From: Apostichopus californicus
Taxonomy: Eukaryota; Echinodermata; Holothuroidea; Aspidochirotida; Stichopodidae
Direction of reading: 5' to 3'
Assembly: GCA_020650975.1 (NCBI GenBank)
Contig: JAIPMN010006261.1
Location: forward strand, 891 to 41,285
DNA length: 40,395 nt
Part shown: positions 11,041 through 23,900 of the stretch, one piece after another
How the letters are laid out: every line of letters starts with the position of its first letter
Numbering within the stretch: position 1 is the stretch's first letter
Translations under genes and position numbers: made by a program
Notes under the pieces: generated by a model
What the model was told of the DNA's origin: nothing
Database searches by the model: none
The model's input: only the letters and a program-made list of their open reading frames with translations

Positions 11041-11334
11041 AGATGAAAGAGCACCCGATGCCATCCACAAGATTCGAAAGATTAGGGTAGAGTGTACTCA
11101 CCCATTTGAAGTTGAGAGTGTTGTTTTTTATTTTAAACTCCTTTGCTTATGTTAGCCGAAAACAACTTGTTTATAGATTTAGTTTGAGGTTATAATCAAT
11201 ACGGAACACTCCGGGAAGGTCTACATAAGCAAAGGAACTTAAAATAAAAAACAACACGCTCAACTTCAAAGGGGTGGGTACACTCTACCCTAATCTTTCG
11301 AATCTTGTGGATGGCATCAGGTGCTCTCTCATCT
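11041..11334. repeat. Foldback (inverted) repeat: 112-bp arms, 70-bp loop
   Basis: The left arm (11041-11152) and right arm (11223-11334) are near-perfect reverse complements, for example gattcgaaagattagggtag versus ctaccctaatctttcgaatc. No ORF is present. It resembles a foldback or MITE-type element, and no obvious target duplication was found. Its right edge coincides with the outer edge of the large inverted duplication. Confidence 0.8.
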
Positions 11335-13267
11335 GAAAGGAGTGGAGTTGTGACATTCTTGATTCAGTGGTGAAAGTGTGAAGGGAATGCTACCTAGGCT
11401 GGAAAAGACAGAAAGAAAGTGTCTTATCTATGAGCTATTCATTTCAGAAGGCAGTGAGAGATTTTCAATTGATTCAGCAACCTAAACCTACAAATGGACT
11501 CTTTTGTACATATGTAAACTGAATCATTTAAAGATGACAACATTGTGAGAGTTAACCTTTAACATATGACTATGGTGTGTCATATCGCCAAAAAAAAGTA
11601 GCATTTTGTTTTTTAATTTCAAGGCGACATTGAAGCAAGAGGGTCTCATCAGTAAATACAAGTCGTATAGGAGGACAGTCAGGGGCTACAAGGAGGATGG
11701 GAAAGATGAAGAGGATATTCCGAAAAGAGAGAACACGAAGCAAGATAAACAGGGAGAAAGAACAAAGGAAGAGGATCAGTTAGATCCTCAGGGGAAAGCA
11801 GGTGAAGTGAACAATTATAATAATTTCTTTGTTTAATAATTTTTTGAAAATTATTGTTTGATTTTCCTCGTGTTTGTCTGGGCCAACACCAACTCTGTCA
11901 TCCTGGCAAGGTTAAAGTCAAGTGGGTTCCAAAAACGGGTCAAAAATTATCAGTTTCATCTTTTGGATATCATTGTAAAGCTATTAATGGTAAACAGCAG
12001 AGAATTATTTAGTCGTTTTCTCTCCCTCTGTCTAAGACTCGGCTCGAGTTTGACCGACCTCTGTTCCGAAGACAATTTATTTATAAAGGGAGCTTTATAT
12101 ACAAATAGGTGCAATTGATGATATTTCAACATTGGTTTTTAGATGGTATCGTGCATACTGTATAAGCAGGGCTCGAATTAATCGCACCACGACACAGACA
12201 TTAATTCGCTCTTACCACATGGCGTAATACCCTTAAAACCTCATTCATTACAGATGGCAACGACTGTGGTTACGTCCAATTCAAGTAGCCATTGGTGCCC
12301 TTATAATTTATCTTGATGATTAACAAACTAAACCAAAGGCTCAATCATGGTATGAAACTCCAGCAGTGTTTGTGCCAGAAAGCAGCTATTAAGAAGCTGG
12401 TGAGACAGGTATTGGTTTGATCTAGATATATGGATCTGCAAACACCAATCTTATGAATTATTTGTTTCTAGTTTCTGTCATTTTCTCTACATGTTTTCTC
12501 TCACTCTTAAAAAAAGGTGTCTTGGTGACTTTTCACGTTTTTCGAAATTTTTGCTTCAATGGTGCCTTTTGGAAAGTTGCAAAACTGCCCAGCCATTCAA
12601 TGAACATTGAAAGCAATTTCTTACTTTTCCCTATGAAGTAGTAGTAGTATTGATCCTTACTTAGGTATCTCCTTGCAAGAGTTTATGCTTATAGTGTTGG
12701 TGATTGTGAACCAAGTGGCAAACAGCCGAATGACGGAGACCCGCTTGTTCTCGGACGCCATAACATTGAAACCCTGCAGATAGGAGGGCATTGTACACGG
12801 GATCATGACTATGGCTGATCAAGATTGGGACAGCTTTATGTCTTGTTGGCCGCAGTTGGGGAAAGTATGGGCCACTATGGGGCTTGACGACTAATCCAAA
12901 TGTAGTCCATGACAGTTGAGTTGAGTCAGGTTGCAATCAATCGAGCAGTAAGCAGGTGGCGGAGGTCGCATCCTCAGTTTTACACAAGCTTTTTCTTTCA
13001 AAGATTTTTATACTCCCAGTGTTGGTCACTGTAACAATGGGGCTTTTGTTTACATGCACAATTGGAATCTACAAGAGGTGAAATATTATCTGTGAACTTT
13101 CAGTAGTGTCATTCTCTCCTAAACTATTTTTTTTTTTTAGTTTTCATCAAGATATTATTGATTACCACTCATATAAAATCAGACTGTCCCTACTTTATTT
13201 ATTTGTCAAAATTTGTCTTTTTCTTCCGTTTTTTAGATTTGTACTCAGTTTCCATATATGTCTCTCT
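11334..13267 (+). repeat. Left arm of a large inverted duplication (copy of CCHCR1 exon 19 region)
   Basis: It runs in inverted orientation to 14962-17040 with high similarity over its whole length. Shared landmarks in order include the sequence starting tgaaaggagtgg, exon 19, a segment starting caccaactctgtcatcctgg, a segment near 12661-12936, and a pyrimidine-rich end near ttcttccgttttttag. Differences include a ~25-nt insertion near 11485-11510 and the absence of the 147-bp tandem duplication seen in the right arm. It stops just before the position that would correspond to exon 20. Confidence 0.88.
11624..11801 (+). pseudogene. Inverted duplicate copy of CCHCR1 exon 19
   Basis: The acceptor tttcaag, the open frame (ATLKQEGLISKYKSYRR...) and the donor GCAG|gtgaag are all intact. 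Against the true exon 19 it lacks one in-frame Glu codon and has a few substitutions (for example GKD for GMD, QDKQ for QDEQ). No neighbouring CCHCR1 exon is on this strand, so it cannot make CCHCR1 by itself. It is probably a passive remnant of the duplication. If transcription of CCHCR1 reads through its 3' end, this arm would be antisense to exon 19. Confidence 0.75.
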
Positions 13268-13664
13268 AGGATTGGTTCAATTGATTCTTCCTCAGTCCCC
13301 TCCCCCTCCCCCAGAGCCCGATATTGACTTGTTTTTGGTTAACTGCATGACTTAGTTGTTTGGTCTGTTGGAAAACTGTTGTCTAGGGATCTTTAAGCTT
13401 GCATCGTAAATAAGGGTATTTTCCCTTTCATTATGATCAAAATGATGCGAGTTGAGAAATTAAACTTGCGAATGTCATGAGAATAATTATGTCTTACTAT
13501 TCATGTTACCTGGTTCGTAAACTGTAACAGATTTGGAAAATTTGGCTTAGAACGGAGTCAGCCTCCAACCAAGGCAGAAGGTTTCGGATGTTTGTTGAAA
13601 AAAGAAAATAGTTGCAGTAAGCAGAGAATACAAACAAATGAGAAACTATCATTGATTTCATGCT

Positions 13665-13670
13665 TTTATT
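13665..13670 (-). promoter_or_regulatory. Candidate CCHCR1 polyadenylation signal
   Basis: AATAAA on the minus strand, ~1.2 kb past the CCHCR1 stop and before the left duplication arm. If used, the 3'UTR would be 14866 to about 13645. Inference from the hexamer only. Confidence 0.35.
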
Positions 13671-14866
13671 AACTCACATATGCGGAATAAAAAACACAAT
13701 CGTATAAGGTAGAGAATCAGATTCCTTTGCTTTGATTCATCTATTCCATTGGTATGTATGTTTCCTTTCATCACAGAAATACATGGACGTTCTTGCCAAT
13801 ATCACGCAATGAAGCACAACAATAGTTTCAGAACAATAGATCTAGAACAATAGTTTTTTTTCAGAACAATAGATCAAGAATGAGGAACCACAAACGTAAG
13901 TTTGTGACAATCTCTATGAAAAACGTCTGTCGTCCAGTCAAACAATGAGTGTTAATGAAGAGAAAGAATGAAACTACCATTAAAGAAAGTCATCCCCATC
14001 ACCTACAGTCATATCAATTTGTTGGTCTCAAATATGTTGCTCTTCAGTGGATATTAAGAAGAGACATACTATTAATGTATTTTCATATGAACTATTTGTG
14101 AATATTTTTGCAGCATATTTACGAAGTTCAATGACAAGGTATCTGTCTCGGATCGAAATATAAAACACGGTCAAATCTCTGGAGTATCTAACCGATGACT
14201 GGCTTGATGGTCAGACTTTCTTCATAGTTACGACTCACACCTCTGGACGGAAGGTCACTAATTGATGGCCAGAGATCTAGCTCGACGCTAGCAGGTTTCG
14301 ATGGTCAGCGCTGCATCTAGATGACTAGCGACTAGATTGATGGTTAGAGGTATGGTCGGGTGGTACCATACCTCATAGGTGTCTTCGACACTAACTTGTT
14401 TGATGTTCAGAGATGTGGCATGATGGTATACGTCTGGGTTGATACCTTCCATCCTAGTGGGCTTGATGTCCGAGTTCCCACAACATGGTGGGTATCTTGA
14501 TGGCCAGGGGTCTGGCTCGATGTTAATTACCGTGATGGTCGGATGAATGGACAGAGTCTTTCCTAAATATGTTATAATTGATAGTCAGAGTTCCACCTAG
14601 ACAATAAACTGCATCTCCAGAATTTTGCCTCAGTCAGTGTCTTCATGTTTAGCCATAAATGTACAGAATCCGCAGGGGGGAATGGCCAGATATTCCATGA
14701 AATGAGCTCACTCCCTACACAACCAAAGCATCTACTCCAATGATATGACATGATGCATAAGATTTTCAGATCAGGAAGGACAGCGGCTGCTATATTCCCT
14801 GATTTGTAAGATGGACATGTCAGTTCTCATGAAAAGACCACTCTTAGTCAGGATGTTGCCGTTCCA
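13671..14866 (-). other. Probable 3'UTR of CCHCR1 with degenerate repeats, centre of the palindrome
   Basis: Unique sequence between the inverted arms. From ~14190 to 14560 a degenerate repeat recurs around gatggtcaga/gatggccaga, with tctag-rich linkers. A small direct repeat (cagaacaatagatc) is at 13827-13880. No coding potential is seen. Confidence 0.45.
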
Positions 14867-14946
14867 TCAAGTGACCTCACCAAATTCGTCACCAAGGACC
14901 TGTTCGGCCAAGTTCTGAACGTCCTTTATCATAGCACTTATCGATT
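14867..14946 (-). other. CCHCR1: CCHCR1 terminal exon 20
   Basis: Acceptor ctttccccacag, phase 1. It encodes ESISAMIKDVQNLAEQV then LGDEFGEVT and TGA. It parallels the human ESIKGSLSVLLDDLQDLSEAI tail. It lies between the inverted arms. Confidence 0.85.
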
Positions 14947-17900
14947 CTGTGGGGAAAGAAAAGAGAGACATTGGAAACTGAGTACAAATCTGGAAGACTG
15001 CTGTCTCTGAAAAAACGGAAGAAAGAGTCAAATTTTGAAAAAAAATTAATAAAGTAGGGACAGTCTGATTTTATATGAGTGGTAATCAATAATATCTTGA
15101 TAAAATCTAACAAAAAATTAGTTTATGAGAGAATGACAATACTGAAAATTCACAGACTATATTTCACCTCTTGTAGAATTCCAATTGTGCATGTGAACAA
15201 AGCCCCATTCTTACAGTGACCAACACTGGGAGTATAAAAAATCTTTGAAAGAAAAAGCTTGTGTAAAACTGAGGATGTGACCTCCGCAACCTGCTTACTG
15301 CTCGATTGATTGCAACCTGACTCAACTCAACTGTCATGGACTACATTTGGATTAGTCGTCAAGCCCCATAGTGGCCCATACTTTCCCCAACAGCGGCCAA
15401 CATGACATAAAGCTGTCCCAATCTTGATCAGCCATAGTCATGATCCCGTGTACAATGCCCGCCTATCTGCAGGGTTTCCATGTTATGGCGTCCGAGAATA
15501 AGCGGGTCTCCGTCATTCGGCTGTTTGCCACTTGGTTCACAATCACCAACACTATAAGCATAAACTCTTGCAAGGAGATACCTAAGTAAGGATCAATACT
15601 ACTACTACTTCATAGGGAAAAGTAAGAAATTGCCTTCAATGTTCATTGAATGGCTGGGCAGTTTTGCAGCTTTCCAAAAGGCACCAAAGCAAAAATTTCG
15701 AAAAACGTGAAAAGTCACCAAGACACCTTTTTTAAGAGTGAGAGAAAACATGCAGAGAAAATGACAGAAACTAGAAACAAATAATTCATAAGATTGGTGT
15801 TTACAGATCCATATATCTAGATCAGACCAATACCTGTCTCACCAGCTACAGTACTTAATAGCCGCTTTCTGGCACAAACACTGCTGGAGTTTCATACCAT
15901 GATTGAGCCTTTGGTTTAGTTTGTTAATCCTCAAGATAAATTATAAGGGCACCAATGGCTACTTGATTTGGACGTTACCACAGTCGTTGCCATCTGTAAT
16001 GGATGAGGTTTTAAGGGTATTACGCCATGTGGTAAGAGCGAATTAATGTCTGTGTCGTGGTGCGATTAAATCGAGCCCTGCTTATACAGTATGCACGATA
16101 CCATCTAAATACCAATGTTGAAATATCATCAATTGCACCTATTGGTATATAAAGCTCCTTTTATAAATAAATTGTCTTCAGAAGAAAGGTCGGTCAAACT
16201 CGAGGCAAGTCTTAGACAGAGGGAGAGAAAACGACTAAATAATTCTCTGCTGTAATACCATTAATAGCTTTACAATGATACCCAAAAGATAAAACTGATA
16301 ATTTTTGACCCGTTTTTGGAACCCACTTGACTTTAACTTTGCCAGGATGACAGAGTTGGTGTTGGCCCAGACAAACACGAGGAAAATCAAACAATAATTT
16401 TCAAAAAATTATTAAACAAAGAAATTATTATAATTGTTCACTTCACCTGCTTTCCCCTGAGGATCCAACAGAAAAGACTTTAACTTTGCAAGGATGACAG
16501 AGTTGGTGTTGGCCCAGACAAACACGAGGAAAAGCAAACAAACAATTTCAAAAAATTATTAAAAACAAAGAAGTTATTATAATTGTTCACTTCACCTGCT
16601 TTCCCCTGAGGATCTAACTGATCCTCTTCCTTTGTTCTTTCTCCCTGTTCATCTTGCTTTGTGTTCTCTCTCTTGGGAATATCCTCCTCTTCATCCATCC
16701 CATCCTCCTTGTAGCCCCTGACTGTCCTCCTATACGACTTGTATTTACTGATGAGACCCTCTTGCTTCAATGTCGCCTTGAAATTAAAAAACAATTTCTA
16801 CTTTTTTTGGCGATATGACACACCATAGTCATATGTTAAAGGTTAACTCTCACAATGTTGTCTTTTTTTAATGATTGAGTTTACATATGTAGGTTGCTGA
16901 ATCAATTGAAAATCTCTCACTGCCTTCTGAAATGAATAGCTCATAGATAAGAAACTTTCTTTCTGTGTTTTCCAGCTTAGGTAGCATTCCCTTCATACTT
17001 TCACCACTGAATCAAGAATGTCACAACTCCACTCCTTTCACCCCCCCTCCGCACTCCTATCACCCCCCCCCACTTTCAAACAACCAACGCATCTTCCTCA
17101 AACTGCTACATTATAGTAACTTTCCTTGTTACTGGTTACTCAAGACTGCTACAAACCTTAAATATAAGAATCATATAGCTCACCATGAGTAGGTTTCTAT
17201 CCTTTTCTGTCTCTCTCAGCTTTTTCTTGAGTCGATCCAGCTCTGCATTAAAGTACACCTCCCTGCCCTCCTGACTGTTGCTGGCATGTTCTTTCTCACG
17301 GTGCAGTTGTCTTTCCATTTGACGATAAGAAACGACTGTGAGAGGAAGAAACTGACGCATGAAGCTATAATGCACAGCAGCGACAAAAATTAGTTCGCCT
17401 TTCATAAAGGAAACCCCGTAAAATGATAAACATTTGTAAAATGGGCATGATGACGTTTTTAGATTTAATTTGACCTTTTTTTTTGCAAAAAAGAAACTGC
17501 ATGAGAGCCAAAGCTTTCATCATCATGACAAACATACCAGTTATCTCTCACCTCCAATTCCTGCCCCACCCCCCATTAGCCTATCCCCCCTCACCGTTGC
17601 CATCCACTATGTGTCTCTACCCAAGCAGGGTATGTGAAACAAAGACTGTTTATTACATAGATTTCGCTTTATTGACAAGAAATATCAGATGAATTTAAAA
17701 GGAAGTGCTTCGAGAAAGAAGAAATGTTTCCCATCAAATTGATATTCAAGATAGTATTTAAGTATGATGTTCTAACCAAATCACAAGACAGAAATCTTCA
17801 GAGCTCTCAACTCAACTGTTGCGACCTAGTTTGCTCCAGTCCTTAAGACCTTTAGTCGTACAAACCCACCCCACCCCCTGCCTCCCACCCATCGCCTGAT

Positions 17901-20900
17901 ACCCCAGCACATTGACCAATGGTTAATTGATGAGCCCTGACTAAACGACTTTAATCTGGTAACGACCGATGCTCGTATAGATCACACGTAAAGTTTTTTC
18001 TCCAGATTGGTTACATTTTTCTTGGAAACGGAGCACTCTAAGTAGTGAACCAGTGCACGCTACCAACTGCCAAATACACCTTCCATGTGTGTTTCTCTGA
18101 CTGAAGAACACATAATGTAAGACTAGCAAAACCTTAATCAGTCATATTTATGTTTGTCCTCTTGAGTTAAATCATGTCACATTCAGTCATGCAAATTACA
18201 ACCAACTTTATGCTGATCAGGTATAATCAAATTACTTGTGAATCAACCTCAACCATACCAGAAAAGAAATTACCAAAATCAAAAAATTAAATTAAAAATA
18301 AAGAAAATTAGTACCAGCTTTAGCATGCTCCCTCCTTGCCTCATTCAATCTCTTCTCCATCTCCTTCAGTTGCATCTGGTATTTTTCCTCCAAAGCTGCA
18401 CACTTCTCATCTGATGCTAAAAACCAAATACAAGAACTTGAAGTGTTGAAAATTGTTCCAAAAAAATAAATAAATAGAGATTTACATTTCTCAAGAACAA
18501 GTGTTGTAAAGTACCGGCAATCCAGACCCATATGAGAAAATGTTTCATTCCTTGCAAGTTCATGTTCGAGTAGACATGTATCTGTCTTTTACAAAATAAA
18601 GCTCAATTTGAAGAGAGTACTGGTATTAATGGATTTGTTGTTTGTATCTGTAAAAGTTGGGAGATTGCTTTTTGATGACCAAACCATGACATTGAATCCT
18701 GGATGAGCAAAGTAACCAACCAGGGCTAGAATTCACAACCTCAAGATGCTTGTGTTTACCTCTTTGATTAAGGAAATGTTATTTTCTTCTTTAGAGAAAT
18801 ATCATGATATTAAAAAAAAAATTAAAAAAAAAAAAATTGCACAGATGACATCATGCACTCTGTTGTTGCCAGATGCATTCACAATATGTCACAAAATTAA
18901 AATTAAAAATAAAATCATATTTTTCACACAATGCTACGAGGTTGTGGTTTTGACCTACATATACAAATTATTTCCAGCAATTTTGTTTAGTCACCTTCAG
19001 CCACTAGAATATCAGTTTGAAAAGAATAATTATTCTGATTGCGTCAAACTGTTTGAGCTATTTTAAAGTTTACCAGTTTCAGCATAGACTTCCATCTTCG
19101 AGAGATTGATCCTGAGTGAAGCATTTGTCTCCGTCAGGTCTCGTATTTCTTTGTGTCTGTGATGTAGTTCCTCCTTGAGATTGGCGGATGCCTGACAAGA
19201 CAAAATACAAAGAAAAAAGAGTAAAAACATGGTTTACTATCGTGGCTCGTGTATTTCATGTTTACAAGAATTAGAGGGTATGTATCGATTTTGGCGATAT
19301 GCAGATCTTTTGGAAACAATTTTATAAACTTCATGCCTCACGCCAAGTTTCATAGAGTTTTGTTTGCAGAATCCAGAGTAGTCCTTGAGTAGTTTTCTTT
19401 TCCTCTTTCCCGCACAAGGCAAAGATCCCGATTGAATAGGTAAATATTACATAACAAGGGCACTAGAAGAGCATCAATATTTCATTAAAAAAAATAACTA
19501 AATTTGAAGAAAAAGGCCTTTATGTCACTCATTTTTTAATACCTACGATCTTCTGTTGAAAACTAAACTAAAAATAAAACAAAAACTGTTTATCCACTAA
19601 AAGAGTCTGTGTAAGAGAATGCGTAAATGTAAGCGGGCCTGACACTTCCTTCAATCCTAGCAGGCTCTTCTTCAGAGGCTGAATTGTCAGAGGCTGAATT
19701 CTCATCTTGTCATTCAGCCTCTGGAGAAGATCCTGCTAGGATCGAATGGTCAGGCCCTCTTACTTTTACACGAAAATTAAAATAGATATAATATAATATA
19801 CCTCTGATTCTTTATGAAGCTCAATCTTCAAATGTGAGTTACTTTCCTTCAGAGATTGGACTTCTTTCTCCACTGCAGAAAATAAAACAAAAGAGGAAAC
19901 ATGTGGACATAAATTAGTGTTTGGATTGCTTCATCTTTGAAACCTTTAAACACATTTTATTAGAGATGATATACAAACTACTGTAAACATCTAGTAGATA
20001 GAACCATTATCATCGTCATCATCATTTATAACATCTTGACAGCTGATTCGTAAATAGTTGCTATTTAGAAAATAGTTGCTGTAACAAATATAAAAAAAAA
20101 AATAATAATAATATAGAAAAAAATAAAATAAAAAGAAATAAAATAAAAGAAAAAGAAAAATATAAAATAGTTGCAATTTATTAGGAAATAAATAAAATAA
20201 TACAGAATAAAAAATAATGAAAAGAAATAAAAAAAGAAAAAAGTAAAAGAAAAACATAAAACAGCTATTTATATTAAATTTTTTTCTGTACAATTTGTAT
20301 TACTACTTTACAGTAAAATCTAACAGCAATGCTGTTCACTAGCCGGACAACTATTTTATTCTATTTTATTTCTTTTCACCAGAAATACAAACATTTGCAT
20401 TGTGGTTTCGATGATGTAATTAGATAGAGATATCATGCTTACAAGGCCTACGCAGATTGTTTTCTGTTCCATTCGCACAAAAGAATCGCTGAGTTTAACT
20501 GGAACATCATCAATGTTACACTTCAATTGATTTTAAACAAATGACATATACAATGAAAGAAAAGAATTCTATACTGCCTATAGATATGTGTAACAGATAA
20601 TACTCCTATTATAGATGCTGTTGCTCATCTTAACTCTCTCCTCTTACAAACTAAGCCTGTCACAAACTTCCATAGCATGCCTTTGAAAAAGGATCAATTT
20701 CACAGATTTCTGGCTTAACTCTGCTGTTAACTGAATTCTCTTTTAGTTATATCATTACTTAAACATGAAATTATCCATTATTACACAAAAAGGGAAAAAC
20801 GAATCATTACTGCCAGATGACATGTACAGTAGTCGTTTTTACTACATAAATCTACATAAATGAGAGCGTGGTGGCCAATTGGCTAAGGCGTCGGACTCGT

Positions 20901-23900
20901 GATCCAAGGATTGCTGGTTCGATTCCTGCCTAGTTCATTACGTTGTCTCCTTGGGCAAGATGCTTTATCTCACTTGCTTCTCTCCATCCAGGGGTTAAAT
21001 GGGTACCTGTGAGGTAATTTGTCATTAGGCGCAGTATATAACTACTGCCGACTGGAAGGATTGTCTCTGGGACAGGTTATCATTGACCAGGGGTAATATA
21101 ACGTCTGTAAAGTGCTTTGAGACCTATCACTGGTATAAAGCGCTATATAAAAAGCAATATTATTATTATTATTAAATCAAACTTTTAAGTTATGACTCAC
21201 ATGATTGCATTGCCTCTGAAACCTGTCTCTCTGTTTGTTGTGATTGCTCTCGCAGTTTCCCGGCCAGGTTGTCTCTCTCTTTGCGGAGATGATCCAGTTC
21301 TGCTTGTAGTTCCTTCCAGGGTAGACTGCAAAAAGAGGTACATTAAATATTGTGTAACCTTTCCACCAACTTTTATTAGATATATAATGTGCAACATTCT
21401 TTTAACTAGGGTAGACTACAAAATAAGTGATACATATTTTGCATATGTGTATAAAGTAATTTGCAAATTTCTGTTTGGCTTTTTTTTCTATACTAAGACA
21501 GATAATATATTCTTTGAGCCTAACATTACTAAAATAATATGTTCAAACCAGTTAATCTTGACAGTGCTACTTGGTAAAACATCACACTTTAGACACCAAC
21601 ACCAAGCAGAAAAAAGAAACTTTTGTGAAATTGAATATCAACAACGAAAATCAATTCTTTGTAAATTAATTTAATAAACTTACTTATCCTCAATCTGTGT
21701 TTCGTCTGTCTGCGATTCCGAATCTCGTGACTGACTCGACGAAGATTTCCCCGAAGCTTTAGACATCGCGATCCTCCACGACGATTCCTTACTGGCAAAG
21801 AGATCTGTTTCAGCAATGAAGGGAAACAATATCAAGAAATGACAAATAAATATCACAGTAACTATATGATACAAAAATAAAGCAAAGTATGTTTTAATAT
21901 ATTCATAATATTTAAATTTAACTTTGAATACCTTTCAGTAAATCTACTCTGCTGGTGGCAAATTTAATCCTCTGTTCTGCAGCGGCCAACTTCTTTAAAG
22001 CGCTCTGTATTTCCGTAAATCTTCCTGAGAAAAACTCTTGATTTCTGCCAAAGATGAAAAAGTAGATAGAATGTGCAGCCCCAAAAGACCTTACAGAATT
22101 TGCTTTTTTTCAAGTGTATAGCGATACTTGTTTCCATCACTCCCAATTTAGAGAGATTTCATGAAAAGAATAGAAAAAATATACGCACTTGAGTGAGATG
22201 ATACAAAATTCAGAGAAGAAACAATTACAAACCAATTCTCACTCCCATGCTTTCCTTTACGAAACAATTCTTAAGTAGCGAAAACCTAATGATTCTATTA
22301 TTATTATACCCTCCTACGTACTTCCATATAAGTATTAATGCCATGCAAGAAGCAACTTTTCAACATTTTGGTCGTTTTTGCTCATTTTCTAAATGAAATT
22401 TCACCTGTTAGTTTACTGAAATTCCATCACTATGGGATTATTGTGATTGCTACATTTCAACGTCAATTCGAAGATGCTTCCTCAGTTGCCAATTTAATCC
22501 TCTTTAGCCGTAGTCGAATAAATCCATTCAAACATGGCCACGTTTGCCGTTTTATTATTTTTTATGGGGGGGGGGTTGGTGGGAGGGGGACTGATATCAT
22601 TTAACCTTTTTGTAACTCCAGAAATATGTGATAAATGACATGCACACTATTAGAGTTTCTTTGTTCTTAACAGCTTGACTCACAGACATTTACATCTGAA
22701 CTTTTTCCTTGTTTTGTCTGAATCAAAATAAACTTTCAAAATGACTTAGATGAAGGATATAACAATTCCACAGATAATACCAGGAAACCGTTTTCCTACA
22801 GTTGGCTTTTAGACAAACTTTTTCACTCGAGACATCACAATGTTTTCTGTAAACCCTCACACCACTTACTTGACTACCAATTTCTTAATGTTCATCCCTG
22901 ATTCCTCCCATGCGGTGAGATGCTGATCAAGTTGACCTGCGATGTACTCTGTAGACTCGAGTTCATGAGATCTTGCCTGTGTAAATAAGCAACAATTGCA
23001 CATTCTATCAAAATTTGTGACAACAGCAAGTTATAAGTACAAATATAATTTGAAAAGGGTAAACAATTTGAACAGGACATTTCATCAAAACTCTTTACAA
23101 AAGGGTATAAGATCATTTACAAGACATTTACATCCCACCCCTTTAACCCACCCCCTCTCCTCCACCCCATTCAATTCCCTTTGACCTTCACCTCACCCTT
23201 GGGCATTACATGACTGATTTTTTTCTCCAGTTTAAATACAGCTTCTATGTCGTCCCTATCTGGCCCTATAACACCCTTCCACCCCAGCACCCACCCGGTC
23301 ATCTTCACCCTTTGCCTTACTTGAGTGATCTGTTTCTCTATTTTCAATTCAGCTTCTCTGTCTGACCTATCTAGCCCATCGTACCCCACCCCACCCATCA
23401 CCGTCACCCCATCACCTACCCCATTACCCTCACCCCATCACCCTCACTCCCAGCCCATGACCCTTGTGCCTTACTTGACTGATCTGTTTCTCTAGTTTTA
23501 ATTCAGCTTCTCTGTCTGACCTATCTAGCCCATCATACCCACCCATTACCCTCACCCCATCACCTTCACCCCATCCCATCATCCTCACCCCCATCACCTA
23601 CCCTATTACCCTCACCTAATCAACCTCACCCCATCACCCTTGTGCCCTATTTGACTGATCTGTTTCTCTAGTTTTTAATTCAGCATCTGTCTGACCTATC
23701 TAGCCCATCGTACCCCACCCATTACCCTCACCTCATCACCTACCCCATTACCCTTACCCCATCACTCCCACCCCATCACCCTCACCCCATCACCCTTGTG
23801 CGTCACTTGACTGATCTGTTTCTTTAGTTTCAATTCAGCTTCTCTGTCTGACCTATCTAGCCCATCATACCCCACCCCACCCATCATCCCATCACCCTCA

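Larger units (their letters stand above)
14962..17040 (-). repeat. Right arm of the large inverted duplication, containing CCHCR1 exon 19
   Basis: Reverse complement of 11334-13267. It covers the end of intron 18, exon 19 and nearly all of intron 19, stopping 16 bp before exon 20. It is longer than the left arm mainly because of an internal 147-bp tandem duplication. Since exons 18 and 20 flank it in order and phase, this arm is the ancestral location and the left arm is the copy. Confidence 0.88.

Noticed and set aside
12661-12936. ORF in the left arm (and its mirror in the right arm).
   Set aside because: No domain, splice or start evidence. It is intron 19 sequence of CCHCR1 duplicated in both arms.
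14889-15113. Minus-strand ORF overlapping CCHCR1 exon 20.
   Set aside because: Wrong frame: the exon 20 frame set by phase 1 gives ESISAMIKDVQNLAEQV and a stop at 14867.
17941-18129. Open stretch on the minus strand considered as an extra CCHCR1 exon between exons 17 and 18.
   Set aside because: After the acceptor-like ttcttcag the required frame hits a stop. Exon 17 joins exon 18 directly in phase and matches the human order AKA-VVS.
19991-20293. 100-codon Phe/Tyr-rich ORF.
   Set aside because: Translation of an A-rich low-complexity tract.
20862-20935. Possible functional tRNA gene.
   Set aside because: The A and B boxes are good but the acceptor stem does not close, and it continues into a SINE body with an (ATT)n tail.
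23171-23407. 78-codon ORF containing SDREAELKIEKQITQ.
   Set aside because: It is an exon-fragment copy inside the exon 10-derived array, not a gene.
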